64,000 nt of DNA from Kaistia defluvii (GCF_040548815.1 NZ_JBEPSM010000003.1:558001-622000), one strand, 5' to 3'. Counted from the stretch's first letter, positions 44,498-54,104 are shown. Translations and numbers: made by a program. Notes: generated from the sequence alone by a model not told the origin.

Positions 44498-45489
44498 CAC
44501 GCCGTTCCCACGGCCGGAACGTCTGGCAGGAAGAGCCCCGGGCGGATGTCCGGGTGGCGCCAGAGATCCTCCACCGCCTCCCGGATCGTCCGTTTCGGCC
44601 TCCAGCCGAAGCGTGTTTCGATCCGGCCGATATCCGCAGCGAGAAACGGCCGGTCGACGGCCCGGATGCGGGCTGGGTCCATCACGACGCGAAAGTCGAC
44701 GCCCGCCGCCTGCCGCATGTGGTGCAGGATCTCCGCGACCGAGTGCTGGCGCGCGGTGCCGAGATTGACGGCCAGGGCTTCGCCCGGCGGCACATCGCCC
44801 CCAAGCGCCAGCGCGGCGAAGCCGGCGGCGGCGTCCTCGACATGGATGTAGTCGCGCTTCGGCCAGATATTGCCGAGCCGGACCTCGCTTTGGCCCGTCT
44901 TCAGCTGCCATGCGATCTCGGGCAGGAGATGCGGGTTGGTCTCGCCGGGGCCAACGACGTTGAACAGGCGCGCCGCAATGCCCGCCAGCCCCTTGGCGCG
45001 GCTGAAGTGCTGCAGATATCCCTCGGCCTGCAGCTTGGTCAGCCCGTAGACATCGCTGGGTTCGAGCGCGGAGACATCCTCGCGATGCGGCACATCGTCG
45101 GGCCCATAGACCGCGCCGCTACTGGCCAGCACGAAGCGGCAACCCCGTGGCGCGGCCGCCAGTAGGTTGACCGTACCCGCGACATTGACCATGACCGCCG
45201 TGACGGGGTCTTGCTCGCAATGCGGAATGAAATGGATGGCGGCGAGATGGACGATGACCTCCGGCGCAAAGGCGCCGACGGCGCGTTCGACGGCAACCGG
45301 GTCGCGAACATCGCCCTCGACCAGCTCGATCTGGGCCAGTTCCGCTTCCGTGAATCGGCATCGTCCGAAACGAAGGGCGTCATAGACGAGAACGTCATGA
45401 TCGCGAGACAGCAGCCGAACCAGCGGACGCCCGACAAAGCCGGAACCTCCGGTGATCAGGATGCGAACGCGATGACCTGTCATTGCCAT
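44497..45489 (-). CDS. NAD-dependent epimerase/dehydratase (sugar nucleotide)
   Basis: This 330-residue extended SDR has the Rossmann motif GGSGFVG (about residues 13-20), ASSGAVYG (about 121-128) and YGLTKLQAE (about 148-156) with catalytic Tyr-Lys. VGPGETNPHLLPEI and the following residues match nucleotide-sugar-binding members such as UDP-glucose 4-epimerase or GDP-sugar reductases, so it probably makes an activated sugar for the EPS. It is the first gene of the leftward EPS operon. Three in-frame ATG/GCA/ATG codons at the start make 45489 or 45483 equally likely. Confidence 0.92.
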   Translation of the reverse strand: MAMTGHRVRILITGGSGFVGRPLVRLLSRDHDVLVYDALRFGRCRFTEAELAQIELVEGDVRDPVAVERAVGAFAPEVIVHLAAIHFIPHCEQDPVTAVMVNVAGTVNLLAAAPRGCRFVLASSGAVYGPDDVPHREDVSALEPSDVYGLTKLQAEGYLQHFSRAKGLAGIAARLFNVVGPGETNPHLLPEIAWQLKTGQSEVRLGNIWPKRDYIHVEDAAAGFAALALGGDVPPGEALAVNLGTARQHSVAEILHHMRQAAGVDFRVVMDPARIRAVDRPFLAADIGRIETRFGWRPKRTIREAVEDLWRHPDIRPGLFLPDVPAVGTA

Positions 45490-45900
45490 GGGCCCCCCGG
45501 TATCGCGTCATCAGACGGCGGGACGTGCCGTCATAAGACGCGATGCGAATACTGGCTTGCGGTCGTCTGTATGGTCTGTGGCAGAGGCTGCTGGTTCCGC
45601 CCGCTTCAGGCTGGCGGAGAATGGCCGGAAATTGTCTGGGATCTGCACCTTCTATTGAAATAGTGCTCGGGCGGAATTGCAAGCGCTTCCCTGCACACGC
45701 CGAAGCTGCGCTGACCGGGCGCCGGGGCAGGCTGCGGCCGTGCCTGAACCGAAAATTAATCGCCAGACGATTAACTGGGACCTCGCATCGCTGCTCCCCA
45801 CGGAGGCGGCGATGGTCCGTATTGCGTTTTCACGGCAGGTCCGCGGTCCCCAGTTCCGGACCGGAGCGCCGCCTAGTCCAGAGGAAGAGCCGCCGCATTC
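45490..45900. other. Divergent control region between the two EPS operons
   Basis: These 411 bases separate the leftward and rightward EPS transcription units. No gene is convincing. The main feature is the inverted repeat at 45756-45774. The right part (45780-45900) is GC-rich and may be an untranslated leader for the Wzz-like gene. Confidence 0.7.
45756..45774. promoter_or_regulatory. Inverted repeat in the divergent EPS promoter region
   Basis: Perfect 7-bp arms TTAATCG (45756-45762) and CGATTAA (45768-45774) flank CCAGA. It is AT-rich and nearly symmetric, a good candidate for a dimeric regulator that would control both EPS operons. The regulator is unknown. Confidence 0.5.
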
Positions 45901-47403
45901 ATGGCTGACGGTCCCCGCACCCACGGAACAGCCAACGGGGCTTCGGCAAGCGACGCGGGGCCCTGGCCGCTGGCGCTTGCCGTTGTCGCGGCTTCCTTCC
46001 GTCGTGGCATCTGGTGGATCCTGCTCGCCGGCGTCGTGTTCGGCGGGCTCGGCTTTGTCGCCAAGTCCTTCCTGCCGCAGCGCTATTCCGCCACGGCGCA
46101 GTTCCTGCTCGATCCGCGCGGATTGCCGGTGTTTCCAGGCGACGTCTCGACGGCGCAATTCGACGCCAACAGCCAGATCGGCGTCGTCGAGAGCCAGATG
46201 CGCGTCCTGACCTCGGAGCGGGTGCTCTCGAAGATCCTGCGCGACGAGAGCCTGATGAACGAGCTGTCGCCAGAGGGAGACGAGGACGAGGCGGACAGGG
46301 GCGCGACGCCGGTCGAGCCGATGCCGCTGCGCCCAAGCCTGGATGCGGAGGGTGGCAATGCCGCGGCCTTGGCCGCGCTGCAACGGTCGATCACGGTCCA
46401 GCGCGCCGAGCGCAGCTTCGTCATTGACGTTACCGCGACCGCCCGCACGCCTGTCGCCGCGGCCCGTTTGGCCAATGCGGTGGTCAAGGCATACATCGAG
46501 GAAGATGCCGCCAACCGCGCTGCAGCCGCCCGGCGCCTGACCGACGAACTGACGTCCCGGCTCGACACGCTGCGCAAGCGGCTGAGCGACGCCGAGGCGC
46601 GGGCCAACGCCTTTCGCATCGAGAACGGGCTGATCAGCACCGGCGACAGGCTGGTGGTCGAGCAGAAGCTGGCCGACGCCGTCAACGCGGTGAGTGCCGC
46701 GCAAATCCGCCTGGATCAGGCGACATCGCGGGCGGCCCAGCTCGATTCCTCCGGCGGCGATCTTTCCATGCTGGGCGCCAATGACGACACGCGGTCTCTG
46801 ACGCTGCTGATCGAACGGCAGAACGCCGCGCAGGAAGATCTGGCGACGCTTGCTGCCCGTCTCGGCGATCGCCATCCGGCGTTGACCGAAGCGCAGGGCC
46901 GGGTCGAGGTAATCCGCCGGCGCATCCGTCTCGAACTGGACCGCATCCGCTTCTCCGCGCGCGCCGATCTGGAGCGCGCCCGCACCACCGAGCAGGCCGT
47001 CGCCCGGTCGGTCGCGTCGCTCTCCGACGCCGTGGCCAAAACGCAGCAGGCGAAGATCGAGATGCGCACGCTGGAGCAGGAAGTCGAGACCAACCGCACG
47101 CTGCTCGAATCCTTCAAGACGCGCGCCCTGCAGGCGAGCGAATTCGGACGCATTGATCCAGGTTCGGTCCGGATCGTCTCCGTCGCGCAGCCCCCGCCCG
47201 CGCGCAAGTCCTTGACGGGCCAGGTGGCTTGGGCGGTCTTCGGCGCCCTGATGGGCATAATGCTGGCGGCGGCGTGGATCCTTCTTCGGGCGATGTGGCG
47301 GCTTGGCTCCCTGAGGGGCGCGCCGCCTCGCGTTGATCCGGATCAACGGCCTCCGTCTCGCCGTCCCACCGGTTTGCCCGGCGGGATCGCGCAGCCGTCC
47401 TGA
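45901..47403 (+). CDS. Wzz/GumC-like polysaccharide co-polymerase
   Basis: This 500-residue inner-membrane protein sets chain length of the EPS. It has an N-terminal membrane helix (about residues 38-58), a large periplasmic part with a long coiled coil (about residues 190-420, rich in Arg, Glu and Ala), and a second helix near residues 438-458. YSATAQFLLDPRGLPVFPG just after the first helix is the Wzz-domain strand typical of GumC/ExoP-type proteins. There is no C-terminal tyrosine autokinase domain, so this is a PCP without the BY-kinase. It heads the rightward EPS operon. Confidence 0.94.
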   Translation: MADGPRTHGTANGASASDAGPWPLALAVVAASFRRGIWWILLAGVVFGGLGFVAKSFLPQRYSATAQFLLDPRGLPVFPGDVSTAQFDANSQIGVVESQMRVLTSERVLSKILRDESLMNELSPEGDEDEADRGATPVEPMPLRPSLDAEGGNAAALAALQRSITVQRAERSFVIDVTATARTPVAAARLANAVVKAYIEEDAANRAAAARRLTDELTSRLDTLRKRLSDAEARANAFRIENGLISTGDRLVVEQKLADAVNAVSAAQIRLDQATSRAAQLDSSGGDLSMLGANDDTRSLTLLIERQNAAQEDLATLAARLGDRHPALTEAQGRVEVIRRRIRLELDRIRFSARADLERARTTEQAVARSVASLSDAVAKTQQAKIEMRTLEQEVETNRTLLESFKTRALQASEFGRIDPGSVRIVSVAQPPPARKSLTGQVAWAVFGALMGIMLAAAWILLRAMWRLGSLRGAPPRVDPDQRPPSRRPTGLPGGIAQPS

Positions 47404-47448
47404 CGCGATGAGCCGGCATCCGAACCTGTTGCCCATGCGAGCCCTCCG

Positions 47449-48927
47449 ATGAACCAAGGCAAGGGTTCGGCGAAGCCTCCGCGTCTGCTCGGCTGGATCG
47501 GCTGGGCGGGGGCCGATGCGATCGGACGGCTGGCGCTTCTGACCGGCAGCACCGTCATTCTGTCGCGCATGCTGGAGCCGCGCGATTTCGGCGTCAGCGC
47601 GCTGGTGCTGACGCTCGTCGCGGTCGCGTCGGTCTGCGTCGGCGCGCCATTCGAGGAGGCGCTGGCGCAAAGGCGCGCCTTGCGAAAGTCCCATCTTAGC
47701 GCCGCCCTGGCGGTAGCTTGGCTCGTGGCGCTCGGGCTGTTCGCCCTGTCCGTGGTCGGCGGATTCTGGCTGGGCCATGCCTATGGCGAGCCGGAAATGC
47801 GCGTGCTGCTGCCGGTCGCCATGCTGTCGATCTTCTTCAGCGGACATTCGGATATTGCGACCGCGCTGGCGCGGCGGCTGCATCGCTTCAACGACGTCGC
47901 CATCGCCACGTTGGGCGGCCACGCGATCGGCATCGCGCTCTCGCTGGCGATCGCCTTTGCCGGGGGCGGCGTCTGGGCGCTGATCGCGCAGCGCCTGCTT
48001 GTCGTGGTTGCCCGCGCCATCCTGCTGCAATGGCGGCTCGGCTTCCTGATCCTGCCGCGCTGGTCGATGGCGCATCTCGGCCATATCGGCCGCTTCGCGC
48101 GCATCTCCTTCTTCGACAGGCTCGCCGACAACCTCACCTATCTCGCCTTCAACAATGTCGTCGGCGCGCTCTATGGCGTCACCGTTCTTGGCTATGTGAA
48201 CATGGCGATGCGGCTGATCGAACCGATCCGCGGGGCCATCGTCGCGACGTCGCACAATCTCGCCTTTTCCTATTTCGCCGGCGCCAGCTCGGATCCGCGC
48301 CGGCTGCGCGACCGGGTCGAGCCCGTCGTCGCCAACGCCGCCTTCGTCATCGCACCGCTCTTCGTCGGCATGGCCGCCGTGACGCCGATCCTGCTGCCGA
48401 TCGTCGCCGGACCGGGCTGGGACGGGGCGATCGATATCGCCATCTGCCTGGCGCTCGGCGCCGCCATCCTGCTGCCGGCGCGGCTGGTTTATACGGCGCT
48501 TTCGGCCAGCGCGCGGCCGGAATTCAGCCTGATCGGCTCGCTGTCCGGCTTCGGCGCGACCCTGTTGCTACTGGTCCTTGCCAGCCCGCTCGGTCCGATC
48601 AGCGTCGGCCTTTCCCGGCTGGTCGGCGATGCCGTGCAGTCGTTCCTGGCGATCGGCTTGCCCGCGCCCAATCTGGCCTGGCCGCAGCGCGAGCGCTTTC
48701 GGGCCCTGCTGCCGGCATGGAGCCTGGCGGGGGCGATGGGGCTCGTCGTGGCCGGAAGCGGACTCGTCTTGCAGGGGCTAAATCGTCCGCTGGCGCTGGT
48801 TATTTCCATCGGGATCGGCGTTGTCTGCTATGCCGTGCTCCTGGCTGTCTTCGCCCGTCCGGCATTCCGTAACCTGCTGGCGATCGTCCGGCCAAGCGCC
48901 CGCACAGCCCCGACCACGGAGTCCTGA
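47449..48927 (+). CDS. Lipopolysaccharide/EPS flippase-like membrane protein
   Basis: This 492-residue protein has 12-14 hydrophobic segments and follows the WzxC/Polysacc_synt_3 pattern: the first helix region GWAGADAIGRLALLTGSTVI, then SRMLEPRDFGVSALVLTL, typical of lipid-linked-oligosaccharide flippases. It is longer than the flippase at 42088 and not a close copy of it. Forty-five bases separate it from the Wzz-like gene and 4 from the epimerase. Having two flippases in one locus is unusual and discussed in the findings. Confidence 0.93.
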   Translation: MNQGKGSAKPPRLLGWIGWAGADAIGRLALLTGSTVILSRMLEPRDFGVSALVLTLVAVASVCVGAPFEEALAQRRALRKSHLSAALAVAWLVALGLFALSVVGGFWLGHAYGEPEMRVLLPVAMLSIFFSGHSDIATALARRLHRFNDVAIATLGGHAIGIALSLAIAFAGGGVWALIAQRLLVVVARAILLQWRLGFLILPRWSMAHLGHIGRFARISFFDRLADNLTYLAFNNVVGALYGVTVLGYVNMAMRLIEPIRGAIVATSHNLAFSYFAGASSDPRRLRDRVEPVVANAAFVIAPLFVGMAAVTPILLPIVAGPGWDGAIDIAICLALGAAILLPARLVYTALSASARPEFSLIGSLSGFGATLLLLVLASPLGPISVGLSRLVGDAVQSFLAIGLPAPNLAWPQRERFRALLPAWSLAGAMGLVVAGSGLVLQGLNRPLALVISIGIGVVCYAVLLAVFARPAFRNLLAIVRPSARTAPTTES

Positions 48928-48931
48928 CCTG

Positions 48932-49948
48932 ATGACCCTTTATCCCGATACGCGCCGTTCCGCCTTGGTAACCGGCGCGACGGGCTTCATCGGGTCGGTC
49001 GTCACTGCTTCCATGGCGGCGGGTGGCTATACGGTGCGTGCCGGCACGCGGCGGTCGCCCAGCAGCGCGGTCTCGCCGGAAGGCATCGTGCCGACGCCCT
49101 GCGATCTCGACGATCTCGCGCAGACCCGCGGCGCCGTGGCCGATGTCGAACTGGTCGTGCATGCCGCCTATGGCGACGAGGCGGCCATGGTGGCGCAATG
49201 CCGGCTGCTGCTCCAGGCCATGACCGAGGCCAGCGTGCCGGCCCTGGTCTATTTCAGCTCGATCGCGGTCTATGGCGACCGCACCGGCGTGATCGACGAA
49301 GGCATGCCGCCGGCCGGCTCGCTCGGCGCCTATGCCAGGGCGAAAATCGAATGTGAGACGCTTATTGACGCCTGGGCTCGTGACCCTTCCCATCCGCATC
49401 GCCGGGTCCTGATTCTCCGGCCGGGCATTGTCTATGGCACCGGCAGCCGCTTCTGGACCGACAAGCTTGCCGAGCGCATCGCCGCCGGCGCCTGGGGCAA
49501 TTTCGGCCGCGCGGCCGACGGCCCGGCGCCTTTGGTGCATGTCGACGATATCGGCGCGCTGGTGGCGGGAGCAGGGCACGCGCTGCTCGCAGGCCAGAGC
49601 CTGGGCTGGCCGGCGCTGACGGTATTGAACGTCGTTGGCCCGGAGACGCCAACCTGGAATGTCTATTTCTCGGCTGTCGCACAGCGGATCGGTGCGCAGA
49701 GATTGCCATCGCTCGGCGGCATGAGGCTGGGCTTTCGCCAGTTCCTGGCCGTCGCGGCGAAGATCGGCCGCCGCCTGGGCCTGGCGGGATCGAAGCGCGC
49801 GGCCCTCGCGCCGACGCGTGCCGAGATGGCGATCTTTGGCCGCGATGCCGTCTACAGCACGCAGGCGGCCGCGAACCTCGGCCTCGAAGCCCGCATCGGC
49901 CTCGACGAAGGCCTGGCGCGAACGTTGTTTCCTCAACCGAAACTGTAG
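48932..49948 (+). CDS. NAD-dependent epimerase/dehydratase family protein
   Basis: This 338-residue extended SDR has TGATGFIG (about residues 14-21), YFSSIAVYG (about residues 107-115) and YARAKIECE (about residues 131-139) as the Ser and Tyr-Lys active-site segments. It could modify a nucleotide sugar for the EPS. The ATG at 48932 begins 4 bases after the flippase stop; earlier frames are shadows. Its last 16 bases overlap the convergent GH44 gene. Reaction unknown. Confidence 0.92.
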   Translation: MTLYPDTRRSALVTGATGFIGSVVTASMAAGGYTVRAGTRRSPSSAVSPEGIVPTPCDLDDLAQTRGAVADVELVVHAAYGDEAAMVAQCRLLLQAMTEASVPALVYFSSIAVYGDRTGVIDEGMPPAGSLGAYARAKIECETLIDAWARDPSHPHRRVLILRPGIVYGTGSRFWTDKLAERIAAGAWGNFGRAADGPAPLVHVDDIGALVAGAGHALLAGQSLGWPALTVLNVVGPETPTWNVYFSAVAQRIGAQRLPSLGGMRLGFRQFLAVAAKIGRRLGLAGSKRAALAPTRAEMAIFGRDAVYSTQAAANLGLEARIGLDEGLARTLFPQPKL

Positions 49949-51588
49949 CGGCGGGCCGAACGCGCCGGCAGCAGCACCTGCTGGCCACCATCGAACTGGA
50001 TCGGGATTTCCGCCAGCTCTGTCGTCGTGGGATTGGCCGCGTCGAAGCCAAGGACCGACAGGCAATCCGGCGTTTCAGTCGCTTCGAAGCGCAGATCGAC
50101 CGTCGCCGACGAATCCGATTTGTTGATTACGATCAGTTGCACGCCCGGCTTGCCGTCTTCAGACGTCGAGGCATAGGCGACGAGATCCGGCGTGCCTTCG
50201 ATCGTCACAGGAAGCGACCGGTCGCCGAAGCGCCGGCCTGTCGCATCGGTGCTGCGAAACAGCCGGTAGGCGTCGCCGAGCGACCCGGCGAGGCTGCCCC
50301 AATGGGTGGCGAAGGAAACGCCTTGCTGGCCGAACCGACCGAGCACGTCGGCCAGCGCCAGTCCCGACGCGATCTGGCCGGCGCCGCCATAGTTGAATTC
50401 CGTCACGGCGAGTTCGGTGCCGGGAAACACATGATCGGCGATGCGCCGCAGGCTCGGCAGCAGGGGCAGGCCGACCTCGCGATCGCCGCCGGCATCGGCC
50501 AGTGCCCGCACGACCCAGCTGTCCTCGCGAAAGCCCGCTTCGGTCAGCGATCGAGGGGCATCGAGCAGGGCGGCCGCCAGCGCCGGATCTTCGGAGCGGA
50601 ATAGGTCGCCCCGGTTGCTGTAGGGGTACCAATGGACGTCGAGCGCATCGAGCAGGCGGATGCCGTCCTGTTCCGAAGCCGTGCGAAACGCATCCAGATA
50701 GGCGGCGAGGAAGCTGCCATGCTGCCGGTAGTCGCTCCAGTCCGGCGCATCCTGGAACGAGACCATCTCCGACGCACCCCAGCTGACGGGGCCGAAGACG
50801 CGCGCGGCGGGATCGGCGCGCTTGATGGCGCGGGCCGCCGCGAGCGATCGGTCGAGAAAGGCTCGGATCGTCGGCTTGGACGTGACCACGCGGGGATGCG
50901 TCTCTGCCCAGAGACCGGGCTCGTTGTCGAGTGCATAGGCATGGATACCGCGCTCGCTGTCGGCGCCGCCATAGCGCGCGACCAGCCGGGCGAGCAGTTG
51001 CGGAATGTCCGCGACGGCCGGCACGATGGGATCGCCGGCCTTGGCGCCGGGTTCCCAGCGCGTCGGCACGAAACGGGGCGACGGGGCGCTCGCCTCCGGT
51101 GGCACGGGACCCGCGAAATCGGCCGCGACATAGCCCGCGAGCGGGACAGTGACGAGGCTCTTCGCGCCCATGGCGAGCGAGGCCTCGTGCATCGTCTCGA
51201 TCAGCAAGGCCGGCTTTTGCCACTCGCTCTCTGCCAGGCCGAGCGCATTGAGCAGGAAGGGGCCGTTGGCGTGATGATAATCCTTGCCGGAATTGGCGGC
51301 GTTGTTGACCCAGTTATAGGTCGTCATCAAATTGCCGCCGAGCCGGCGCGCGGTGACGCCTGCGGCCCGGTCCAGTTCGGCCGAGGGCGCGCCGCCATCC
51401 ATCGTGCCGATCTCGTTCGAGCCGTAGATCAGCGGGCTTATCGGCGTTCCCGGCCCGCCATCCTGCATGCGGACCATCCATCGGCCGCCGGATTGGGCCC
51501 TGGCCGGCAGGGCGCCCAGCAGGCCCGACCCGAGGCCGCCGGCAAGCACCGTCCGCCGGGTCGGTCCGGCGCGGTGTCGGTAGCTCAC
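49933..51588 (-). CDS. Glycoside hydrolase family 44 protein, Tat-exported
   Basis: This protein of about 551 residues is a GH44-type beta-glycanase, a family of endoglucanases and xyloglucanases. The catalytic acid/base Glu is in LDNEPGLW (about residue 223) and the nucleophile Glu in AVTEFNYGG (about residue 397); the spacing of 174 residues is nearly that of characterised GH44 enzymes. The N-terminus carries a twin-arginine signal (TRRTVLAGGLGSGLLGALPA, then ARAQ), so it is exported folded. The C-terminal 90 or so residues form a beta-sandwich. The GTG at 51588 overlaps the stop of a glycosyltransferase gene (GTGA), tying it to EPS synthesis. It likely trims or cuts the EPS in the periplasm. 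Confidence 0.92.
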   Translation of the reverse strand: MSYRHRAGPTRRTVLAGGLGSGLLGALPARAQSGGRWMVRMQDGGPGTPISPLIYGSNEIGTMDGGAPSAELDRAAGVTARRLGGNLMTTYNWVNNAANSGKDYHHANGPFLLNALGLAESEWQKPALLIETMHEASLAMGAKSLVTVPLAGYVAADFAGPVPPEASAPSPRFVPTRWEPGAKAGDPIVPAVADIPQLLARLVARYGGADSERGIHAYALDNEPGLWAETHPRVVTSKPTIRAFLDRSLAAARAIKRADPAARVFGPVSWGASEMVSFQDAPDWSDYRQHGSFLAAYLDAFRTASEQDGIRLLDALDVHWYPYSNRGDLFRSEDPALAAALLDAPRSLTEAGFREDSWVVRALADAGGDREVGLPLLPSLRRIADHVFPGTELAVTEFNYGGAGQIASGLALADVLGRFGQQGVSFATHWGSLAGSLGDAYRLFRSTDATGRRFGDRSLPVTIEGTPDLVAYASTSEDGKPGVQLIVINKSDSSATVDLRFEATETPDCLSVLGFDAANPTTTELAEIPIQFDGGQQVLLPARSARRYSFG

Positions 51589-52520
51589 GAGACCAGGCCC
51601 GATCCATAGAGGGCAGGGCGGAAATGGCGCATCCAGAACACCTTGCCCAGCCCGCCGCGCACCTTCACCCGCGCCTTTTCCGACCGGATCCGATCGAACG
51701 GCGCGGTGGCGATGGCGGCGATGCCGTGCAGGACAATCTGCGCCATGCCGGCGCACATCCAGAAGGCGATGCGGCTCCATTCGACCGGTTGGGCCTTGTG
51801 GTGCGTCAGCACGCGGATCTGGCCGCTCAGAAACTTGCGCTTGCGGACATAGGCCCAGTTGAGCCGGCGTTCCGGCACCCATTCGGTCACGTTCGCCTCG
51901 GCCGACCAGGCGAAGCGCTTTCCCTCGTCGACCAGGCGCTTCAGCAGCAGCGTATCCTCGCCCCCGGTCTCGTTCAAGCTGGTGTCGAATGGGCCACCTT
52001 CGCCCTGCAGGCAGCTTGCGCGGTCGAACATCGAATTGTTGGTGCCGAGATAGGGTGCGAGATCGGTGACGTCCTCGCCATCCATCCGGTCGAAATGGCG
52101 CGAAAAATAGGGCGCCAGCGGCCCGATCTCGCGATCGCCCTCGGCCTTCGCCGACACGGGGCCGAACACCGCCTGGGCGCCACTACGGCGCGCGATCTCG
52201 ACATGCCGGCTGAGCCAGATCCCCGACGCCTCCTCGTCATCATCAAGGAAGGCGACCCAGCGCCCCTGCGCGGCGGTCACGCCGGCATTGCGCGCATTGG
52301 CGACGCCGGGCACGGGCATGGAGATGTAGCGCACCGGCCGATTGCAGCCGGCGGCCATCGCCTCCACAAGCCCCCGCGCATTGCCATCGGAAGAATTGTC
52401 GATCACCAGGATCTCGACCTCGAGATCGGCCAGATCCGACTGAGCAAGCGCGCTCGTGACGGCGCGCTGCAGTGCCTTCGGCCGGTTCAAGGTGGGAATG
52501 ACGATGGAAACACTACCCAC
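51585..52520 (-). CDS. Glycosyltransferase family 2 protein
   Basis: This 311-residue GT-A glycosyltransferase begins with GSVSIVIPTLNRP, the family-2 opening strand, and has the metal-binding Asp cluster in VAFLDDDEEASG (about residues 91-102). TGGEDTLLLKRLVDEGK (about residues 189-205) is the typical acceptor-side ED motif. A GTG start at 52520 is the only reasonable choice. The gene is coupled by GTGA to the GH44 gene. A basic C-terminal helix may anchor it at the membrane. Confidence 0.94.
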   Translation of the reverse strand: MGSVSIVIPTLNRPKALQRAVTSALAQSDLADLEVEILVIDNSSDGNARGLVEAMAAGCNRPVRYISMPVPGVANARNAGVTAAQGRWVAFLDDDEEASGIWLSRHVEIARRSGAQAVFGPVSAKAEGDREIGPLAPYFSRHFDRMDGEDVTDLAPYLGTNNSMFDRASCLQGEGGPFDTSLNETGGEDTLLLKRLVDEGKRFAWSAEANVTEWVPERRLNWAYVRKRKFLSGQIRVLTHHKAQPVEWSRIAFWMCAGMAQIVLHGIAAIATAPFDRIRSEKARVKVRGGLGKVFWMRHFRPALYGSGLVS

Positions 52521-52740
52521 CCGGAAGCCTTCTTGCTCTGCTTGGATCTCGCGTCCCGGCCGGCCGAATGGCGCGCCGTAGGACGATCTTTACTGTTGGA
52601 CGCCGATCCTACGAATCTATGATTGCAAGGCAAGCGGATGGTCATGGTAGACGAACTTGCCGCACCGTCCATACCGGGCGGGGCAGGCGTGGCCGAAGCC
52701 CGCGCGACGGGTGCGATCCTGGCGTCTCGGAGTCGATGAG

Positions 52741-54081
52741 ATGAGCGATGCCCCGACGCCGGCAAGCCTGCGAAATTTGGCGGATGCGCGCGGCCTGGCC
52801 CGCGCGGCCGGCGACAGCCTGCACGGCGTGCTGCTGGCTGGCTTCATGCTCTACACCTTTATCGGCACACGCCCCTTTGCCGATGCCTCCGTTGCCGAGC
52901 GCGTCGAGGGCAGCCCGCTCGACCGCTTCGCCGTTCTCGGGCTCTTCCTGCTCGCCCTCGTCACGATCGTCGTTCATTACCGCGCGGCGGCGACGCTCTT
53001 TATCCGCAACCTGCCCCTGGTCGCTTTCACCGGTTTCTGCATGGCCAGCATGGTCTGGTCGGACTATCCCGGCCTGACGCTCCGCCGGGCGCTGCTCCTT
53101 GTCTTCCTGACCACGATCGCCGCCGGCATCGCGGCCAGCCTTCAGGATGTTCGTCGGTTTCACACCTGGTGGTTTCTCGGACTAACGGGCGTGATGCTGG
53201 TCAATCTGGTGGGGACGGCGCTCTGGCCCGGCGTCGCGATCACCGATATCGGCGTCCGCGGCCTCTATACCCAGAAGAACGTCGCCGGCCTGGTGGCCAT
53301 GATCACGGTGATCTGCGGCGCGACCTGGATATTGGGCGCGACGCGGGCCCGTTCCGTCGGCCTCGGCCTTCTGATGCTTCTGCCGGCGCTGCTCTTCCTG
53401 ATTATCACCAAGTCCAAGACATCGATCGGACTGACCGGTGTCGCGGTGATGATGATCGCCGTGCTCGCCTGCGCCGAATGGTTGGGCGCGCGCTTCGTGC
53501 TTCTGATGATCGCGCTGGGGCTCCTCGCCGTCACGGCGCTGCTTGGCCTGTTCGCGGTGTTCGACTTCAACCTGGATGCGCTGCTGACCGCCACGCTGGG
53601 CGACGCCTCCTTCACCGGGCGCGACGAACTCTGGGCCTTTGCCCTTCGTTCGGCGCAGGAACGCTTCTGGCTCGGCCATGGCTATGGCGCCTTCTGGGAT
53701 GTCGGCCTCGCTGCCGATCCGTTGCAGCGGCTGGAGCCGGGCACCTGGCTCGGCGATGTGGAGATCGGCACGATTAACCAGGCGCATAACGGCTATCTGG
53801 AACTCTGGCTGCATGTCGGCCTGCCGGCGACGATCGCCGCCGCGCTGATCGTGGCGGCGGGCGCTCTATCCGGCACGGCGCAGGCGATCGCCGGGCCGCT
53901 GGGCCGGCCGGCGCGCGCGGCGATCGGCTTCCTGGCGATGCTGCTCTGGCTCTATCTGCTGCACAACCTGACCGAAGCGACCCTGTTCATGCGCGGCACG
54001 GTGCTTTCCAATGTCGCGGTGCTCTGCCTGTTCGTGCTGTCGCGGGGGCGGGATTTCGCAGCCGGTGCTGGCCGCGCCTAG
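52741..54081 (+). CDS. O-antigen ligase/polymerase (Wzy-like) membrane protein
   Basis: This 446-residue protein has about 11-12 membrane helices and the Wzy_C domain with its periplasmic loop. FTGRDELWAFALRSAQERF (about residues 285-303), then WLGHGYGAFWD, contains the conserved Arg and the His-Gly-Tyr-Gly motif of the O-antigen ligase family. It probably polymerises EPS repeat units in the periplasm. The ATG at 52741 has GGAG a little upstream. It ends one base before the next glycosyltransferase's possible GTG start, so the two are co-transcribed. Confidence 0.93.
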   Translation: MSDAPTPASLRNLADARGLARAAGDSLHGVLLAGFMLYTFIGTRPFADASVAERVEGSPLDRFAVLGLFLLALVTIVVHYRAAATLFIRNLPLVAFTGFCMASMVWSDYPGLTLRRALLLVFLTTIAAGIAASLQDVRRFHTWWFLGLTGVMLVNLVGTALWPGVAITDIGVRGLYTQKNVAGLVAMITVICGATWILGATRARSVGLGLLMLLPALLFLIITKSKTSIGLTGVAVMMIAVLACAEWLGARFVLLMIALGLLAVTALLGLFAVFDFNLDALLTATLGDASFTGRDELWAFALRSAQERFWLGHGYGAFWDVGLAADPLQRLEPGTWLGDVEIGTINQAHNGYLELWLHVGLPATIAAALIVAAGALSGTAQAIAGPLGRPARAAIGFLAMLLWLYLLHNLTEATLFMRGTVLSNVAVLCLFVLSRGRDFAAGAGRA

Positions 54082-54104
54082 TGCGTTGGTCTAGGAAGGC
54101 GCGA

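Noticed and set aside
45652..48255. A very long open frame on the minus strand opposite the Wzz-like and flippase genes
   Set aside because: It is Arg/Gln/Asp-rich without any domain pattern and lies antisense to two genes with clear family motifs. High GC at third positions creates such shadow frames here.
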